DNA of 64,000 bases, from the NCBI RefSeq assembly GCF_013402815.2, contig NZ_CP058601.1:3348001-3412000 (forward strand), in the 5' to 3' direction. Under the pieces are notes generated by a model. The model was not told the DNA's origin and searched no databases. It saw nothing but the letters and a program-made list of their open reading frames with translations. Below are positions 60,600 through 64,000 of the stretch, piece by piece. Position 1 is the stretch's first letter. Every line of letters begins with the position of its first letter. Origin of the DNA: Natrinema halophilum (lineage in GTDB: Archaea > Halobacteriota > Halobacteria > Halobacteriales > Natrialbaceae). A program made the translations under genes and the position numbers.

Positions 60600-61763
60600 C
60601 TACTCGACCCTTCCGACGAATCTCCGCAGATCGTCGACGAACAGGTCTGGCACTTCCATCGCAGCGAAGTGGCCGCCCTCCGACAGTTCGTTCCAGTGGA
60701 CGATATCGTACACCTCCTCGGCCCAGCCACGCGGGGTCTTGTAGATCTCGGCGGGATAGCGGGCGTGGCCCGCGGGCACGTCGACGGAGTTCGGCGTCGC
60801 CGCTTCCACGTCAGTCTCGAAGTAAATCCGCATCGAGGAGTTGATCGTGCCTGTGAGCCAGTAGACGCTTACGGTATCGAGCAGGCGGTCGCGCTGGAAG
60901 TGCGACTCGAGATCGCCGTCGCAATCGCTCCAGGCCCGGAACTTCTCGACGATCCAGCCCGCGAGCCCGGCCGGCGAATCGGTCAGTCCGTAGGCCAGGC
61001 TCTGTGGTTTGGTCTCCTGAATGTCGTGGTACGCGGCCCTTTCGTCGCGGAACGCTGCCGTCTCCCGATAATCGGCTCGTCCCCGTTCGTCGAGCAGTTC
61101 CATCGGGTCTTCGGCCTCGATCGATCCGGGATTCAGAAAGAGCATGTTCGTGTGGATCGCGTCCACGCGATCGGGATAGTTCGCACCCAGCAGGGCTGTG
61201 ACCAGCGCGCCCCAGTCGCCGCCCTGGGCGACGTAGCGGTCGTAGCCGAGTCGGTCCATCAGTTCGGCGACGGCGTCCGTCATCGCTGGAACGTCGTACC
61301 CGCGTCTGTGCGTCGGGCCCGAGAACCCGAATCCCGGGAGTGACGGGGCTACGACGTGGAACGCGTCCGACGGATCGCCGCCGTGGGCGGCCGGATCTGC
61401 GAGCGGTCCGAGGACATCGAGAAATTCCGCGATAGAGCCCGGCCAGCCGTGGCTCAGGAGCAGCGGTGTCGCGTCCGGCTCCGGCGACCGGACGTGGTAG
61501 AAGTGGAGCCGCTGCTCGTCGATCGTCGTAACGTACTGATCGAACCGGTTGAGTCGGGTTTCGAACCCCGACCAGTCGAAGTCCTCGCGCCAGTACTCAC
61601 AGAGCGTTCGAAGGGTGTTCAGATCGGTGCCGTACTCCCAGCCCGAATCGGGAAGCTGATCGGGCCAGCGCGTCCGCTCGAGCCGTGTCCTGAGGTCTTC
61701 GATCTCCGCTCGATCGACCGACACTTCGAACGGTTGAATCGTCTCTTCGCGGTCCGGCGTCAT
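60600..61763 (-). CDS. Epoxide hydrolase-family alpha/beta hydrolase
   Basis: The product is 387 residues from the ATG at 61763 (MTPDREETIQPFEVSVDRAE); upstream residues in the frame are basic and unlikely. The N-terminal EHN domain has LERTRWPDQLPDSGWEYGTD. The alpha/beta hydrolase core has LLLSHGWPGSIAEFLDVLGP (oxyanion HGWPG) near 103 and YVAQGGDWGALVTALLGANY near 178, with aspartate in GGDWG as nucleophile. The histidine is near the C-terminus (GGHFAAMEVPDLFVDDL). It hydrolyses epoxides or related compounds. Substrate unknown. Confidence 0.9.
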   Translation of the reverse strand: MTPDREETIQPFEVSVDRAEIEDLRTRLERTRWPDQLPDSGWEYGTDLNTLRTLCEYWREDFDWSGFETRLNRFDQYVTTIDEQRLHFYHVRSPEPDATPLLLSHGWPGSIAEFLDVLGPLADPAAHGGDPSDAFHVVAPSLPGFGFSGPTHRRGYDVPAMTDAVAELMDRLGYDRYVAQGGDWGALVTALLGANYPDRVDAIHTNMLFLNPGSIEAEDPMELLDERGRADYRETAAFRDERAAYHDIQETKPQSLAYGLTDSPAGLAGWIVEKFRAWSDCDGDLESHFQRDRLLDTVSVYWLTGTINSSMRIYFETDVEAATPNSVDVPAGHARYPAEIYKTPRGWAEEVYDIVHWNELSEGGHFAAMEVPDLFVDDLRRFVGRVE

Positions 61764-61927
61764 GACGGCACCTCGGCTACTATCCCGACGACCCGGGTAA
61801 TACTGAAAACGACTCGCATATCGGCCTCGACTCGGCCGCGTCCCAAAATACTGTCGCGGCCAGCGCCCCCTCGTTGGCCGCAGCAATACGAGCGGGGCGT
61901 AAATCGTTTACTACGACTACTATCGCC

Positions 61928-63217
61928 TCAATCGCTCCCGAAGACCGGCACTGCAGCCGTCGGCTCGAGCGTCTCTTCGACCTGCGTATAGACCAGGATC
62001 GACCCCAGGGCGGCGAGGACGGTGCCGAAAACGAACGGTACCGCGAAGCCGAATCTGACCAGCACGCCCGAGGAAAGCGGACCGGCGGCGATTCCGTACC
62101 CGAAGGCCATCGTAAGGACCGCCAGCTTCGAGCCGGATTCGCCCTCGCCGGCGAGATCACCGGCCAGTGCCAGCGACGGAGCGAATACCATCGCGGCGGC
62201 GATACCCTGGAACAACCGGGCGAGAAACATCACCACCGAGGACGTGATGAACCCCTGAATGAGGGTCGTCGGGATCAGAAACACCATTCCTGCGACGATG
62301 AACGGCCGACGTCCGTACAGGTCGCAGGCTCGACCGATCGGCGTCTGGAGCGTGACCTGGGCGATGATGAACGCGGCGAACTGGAGCCCGAACCAGGTTG
62401 CGCCCTGTTCGAGTCGAGCGTTGACCTCCGGTTGAATGGTTGCAAAGAGCGCGATCGACGTCGCCATGAACAGCGACGCGACGCCGAGCGTGAAAACCGG
62501 ATCGAGCAGGTTCGTCCCCGATCGATCGCGGATCGGAATCGAGAGATCAGCACCGGCGTTTGCGACCGTCGACTCGGAGTCGGAGACGAGCACCGTCACC
62601 AGAACGTAGCTCGTCGTCGCCGTGATCGTGGCGATGTAGAAGGCGGCGTCGAAGCCCGAGATTGTCACTTTACCGGGGAGGGCGTATGGCCCGAGGTTGA
62701 CGACCGCGCCAGCGACCGCCGGCCCGGCACCGAACCCGATCAGGCGAAACGTGTTGTAAACCCCCATGTTTCCGCCGCGGTCTCCCGCCGTCGCGAGTTC
62801 GTTTACGAGCGCGACCGACGTCGGGATGATGAACGCGACGCTGACGCCTTGCAACCCGCGGACGACGAGCAGCGAGACGTACGTTTCCGCGAAGACGTAG
62901 GCGGCGTTCGTTAGTGCGAGTCCGGCGAGCCCGACCAGAATAAACGGCTTCCGTCGGCCGAGTCGGTCGGACAGTCGGCCGGTAAACGGCTGAAAACTGC
63001 TGTTGAGAAAGCCAAATAGCGAGAGAATGAGGCCGATAATCGTCGAATCTCCGAGGCCGAACGCAGTCCCACCGACGGTGCCGCTTGTCACGTACAGCGG
63101 GATCACGATGATCAGAAACGAGTTGCCGATCCCGTCAGCCATTCGTGCCCCTGCCAGCGCGAGTACTCGTCGATCGACGGCGAACGGGGCGACAAGCCGA
63201 TCCACGACTCTCCGCAT
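61928..63217 (-). CDS. MFS transporter
   Basis: The product is 429 residues with 12 predicted helices. The family motif A is in FQPFTGRLSDRLGRRKPFIL (between helices 2 and 3; D-R-x-G-R-R). A parallel site in the second half is TPIGRACDLYGRRPFIVAGM. It resembles drug or sugar efflux carriers. It lies upstream of and in the same direction as the epoxide-hydrolase gene, separated by 164 bases; a common role is possible but not shown. Confidence 0.88.
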   Translation of the reverse strand: MRRVVDRLVAPFAVDRRVLALAGARMADGIGNSFLIIVIPLYVTSGTVGGTAFGLGDSTIIGLILSLFGFLNSSFQPFTGRLSDRLGRRKPFILVGLAGLALTNAAYVFAETYVSLLVVRGLQGVSVAFIIPTSVALVNELATAGDRGGNMGVYNTFRLIGFGAGPAVAGAVVNLGPYALPGKVTISGFDAAFYIATITATTSYVLVTVLVSDSESTVANAGADLSIPIRDRSGTNLLDPVFTLGVASLFMATSIALFATIQPEVNARLEQGATWFGLQFAAFIIAQVTLQTPIGRACDLYGRRPFIVAGMVFLIPTTLIQGFITSSVVMFLARLFQGIAAAMVFAPSLALAGDLAGEGESGSKLAVLTMAFGYGIAAGPLSSGVLVRFGFAVPFVFGTVLAALGSILVYTQVEETLEPTAAVPVFGSD

Positions 63218-63274
63218 CTACCAAAGGTCCGTGGGCCCGTCCGATTATAGTTTTGAATCGAAATACTGTCGGGG

Positions 63275-63586
63275 ATGATAGTCCGTAGCGGGGTCGAAGA
63301 ACTTGAAGCAGTTCGGCACCGTTTCTCGCTCGTGAGAGAAATCACACTCAGCCACATCAACAACGTCCTCGCCGACCTCGAGTATCCCGTCACGAACGAA
63401 CAGGCCGCCGCAGATCTCGAGGACGTCACTCTCTTGCTCGCTGACGGCCAGCGAAATCTGAGCACGCTGATCGAACAGAGCGAGAGCGATCGGTTCGAGT
63501 CGACTGACGATCTCGTGACGGAACTGCACAACGTACTCCCGCGAGAAGCCGTCGGTGAACCGTATCAGTCGGAGGGAGAGGGCTGA
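63275..63586 (+). CDS. DUF5789-family protein
   Basis: The product is 103 residues. The segment SLVREITLSHINNVLADLEY, PVTNEQAAADLEDVTLLLAD is typical of this haloarchaeal family, a short helical protein often found in several copies per genome. Function unknown. A TFS gene follows 75 bases downstream. Confidence 0.75.
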   Translation: MIVRSGVEELEAVRHRFSLVREITLSHINNVLADLEYPVTNEQAAADLEDVTLLLADGQRNLSTLIEQSESDRFESTDDLVTELHNVLPREAVGEPYQSEGEG

Positions 63587-63661
63587 CTGTTTCGTCCGGT
63601 GACCGATCAACGATCCTAAACGGGTCCCTTAAGTCGTTCGACCTCCGTAACCCCGATACTA

Positions 63662-63970
63662 ATGGAATTTTGCGACGAGTGCGGTTCGATGATGAAAGCC
63701 GACGACGGCATCTGGGAGTGTGGAAGTTGCGGCTTTACGAAGCCCAAAGGCGATGTTTCGAAGTACACTCTCACCGAAGATCAGGAAGCCGGTGAGATCA
63801 TCGAGTCCTCCGAGGAGACGTCGCTGCCCGAGACCGACGCCATCTGCCCGGAGTGTGGCAACGACCGCGCCTACTGGTACATGCAACAGATCCGCTCGGC
63901 CGACGAGTCCGAGACGCGCTTCTTTATTTGCAGCGAGTGCGAGTACAAGTGGCGCGAGGACGACAACTAA
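63662..63970 (+). CDS. tfs: Transcription factor S (TFS, RpoM/TFIIS-like)
   Basis: The product is 102 residues. The N-terminal zinc ribbon is FCDECGSMMKADDGIWECGS-type (CDEC and CGSC). The C-terminal ribbon holds CPECGNDRAYWYMQQIRSAD and then ESETRFFICSECEYKWREDD, including the catalytic acidic pair (SADE). TFS stimulates RNA cleavage by stalled RNA polymerase. The length is normal for archaeal TFS. Confidence 0.95.
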   Translation: MEFCDECGSMMKADDGIWECGSCGFTKPKGDVSKYTLTEDQEAGEIIESSEETSLPETDAICPECGNDRAYWYMQQIRSADESETRFFICSECEYKWREDDN

Positions 63971-64000
63971 CGAAATTTTCCTGATTTCAGTGAGAAGTGC

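Overview
The window is chromosomal DNA of a haloarchaeon, most likely a Natrialbales-type genus such as Natrinema or Haloterrigena. The evidence is GC-rich, aspartate/glutamate-rich coding sequence, leaderless genes with TTTAWA-like TATA boxes, archaeal information-processing genes (TFB, TFS, aIF5B, Nob1, SecD/SecF) and many haloarchaea-only families (DUF5787, DUF5789, DUF5797, DUF5812, DUF7114, DUF7126, amphi-Trp). Names at genus level are inference; no search was run.

Layout. 1-7198: housekeeping genes (DUF255 protein, TrmB regulator, MptA, RlaP-type nucleotidyltransferase, RNA polymerase epsilon-like protein, FrnE-type DsbA protein). Five copies of a promoter-like 41-bp repeat lie between them. 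7199-9168: a small AT-rich island with a Tat-exported protein and a 60-residue membrane protein, bounded by repeats of the convergent frnE/nadK 3' ends. 9169-19119: NAD kinase, a KaiC-like ATPase, stress and membrane proteins, TFB, tRNA-Gly, tRNA-His, NAD synthetase, acetyltransferase, enoyl-CoA hydratase and a frameshifted DUF7114 gene.

19219-36098 is accessory. An 11.3-kb element sits in the tRNA-Thr(GGU) gene and is flanked by a 47-bp direct repeat (19245-19291 and 30521-30567). It holds a broken tyrosine integrase, a P-loop ATPase likely used for replication, tightly coupled small Zn/Cys proteins, a SWIM-finger protein, a 136-bp MITE, a SAM methyltransferase/glycosyltransferase pair, a ribbon-helix-helix regulator with palindromic operators, and a PD-(D/E)XK nuclease candidate next to the right attachment site. 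Beyond it lies a second, older layer with a SHOCT protein, a decayed second integrase, a divergent wHTH/DUF7718-like pair and a string of ATGA-coupled small genes.

36691-64000 returns to core genes: asparagine synthase, a DUF389 protein, a holin-like protein, a PhiH1-type repressor, SecF-SecD, glucose-6-phosphate isomerase, a CPBP protease, PRC-barrel/Nob1, aIF5B, a 7TM histidine kinase, the pyrG-guaAb-DUF7126 operon, several DUF proteins, an epoxide hydrolase, an MFS transporter and TFS.

Several genes carry single-base frameshifts, many in homopolymers (18669-18674, near 20503, near 24556, near 30961, near 31540, near 58690). They may be real decay in the accessory part or sequence errors, and reads should be checked before functions are discounted. 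The most unusual signals are the five-copy repeat at 3.3-5.4 kb, the duplicated-junction island at 7.2-9.2 kb, and the operator-rich control region at 28.7-29.2 kb.
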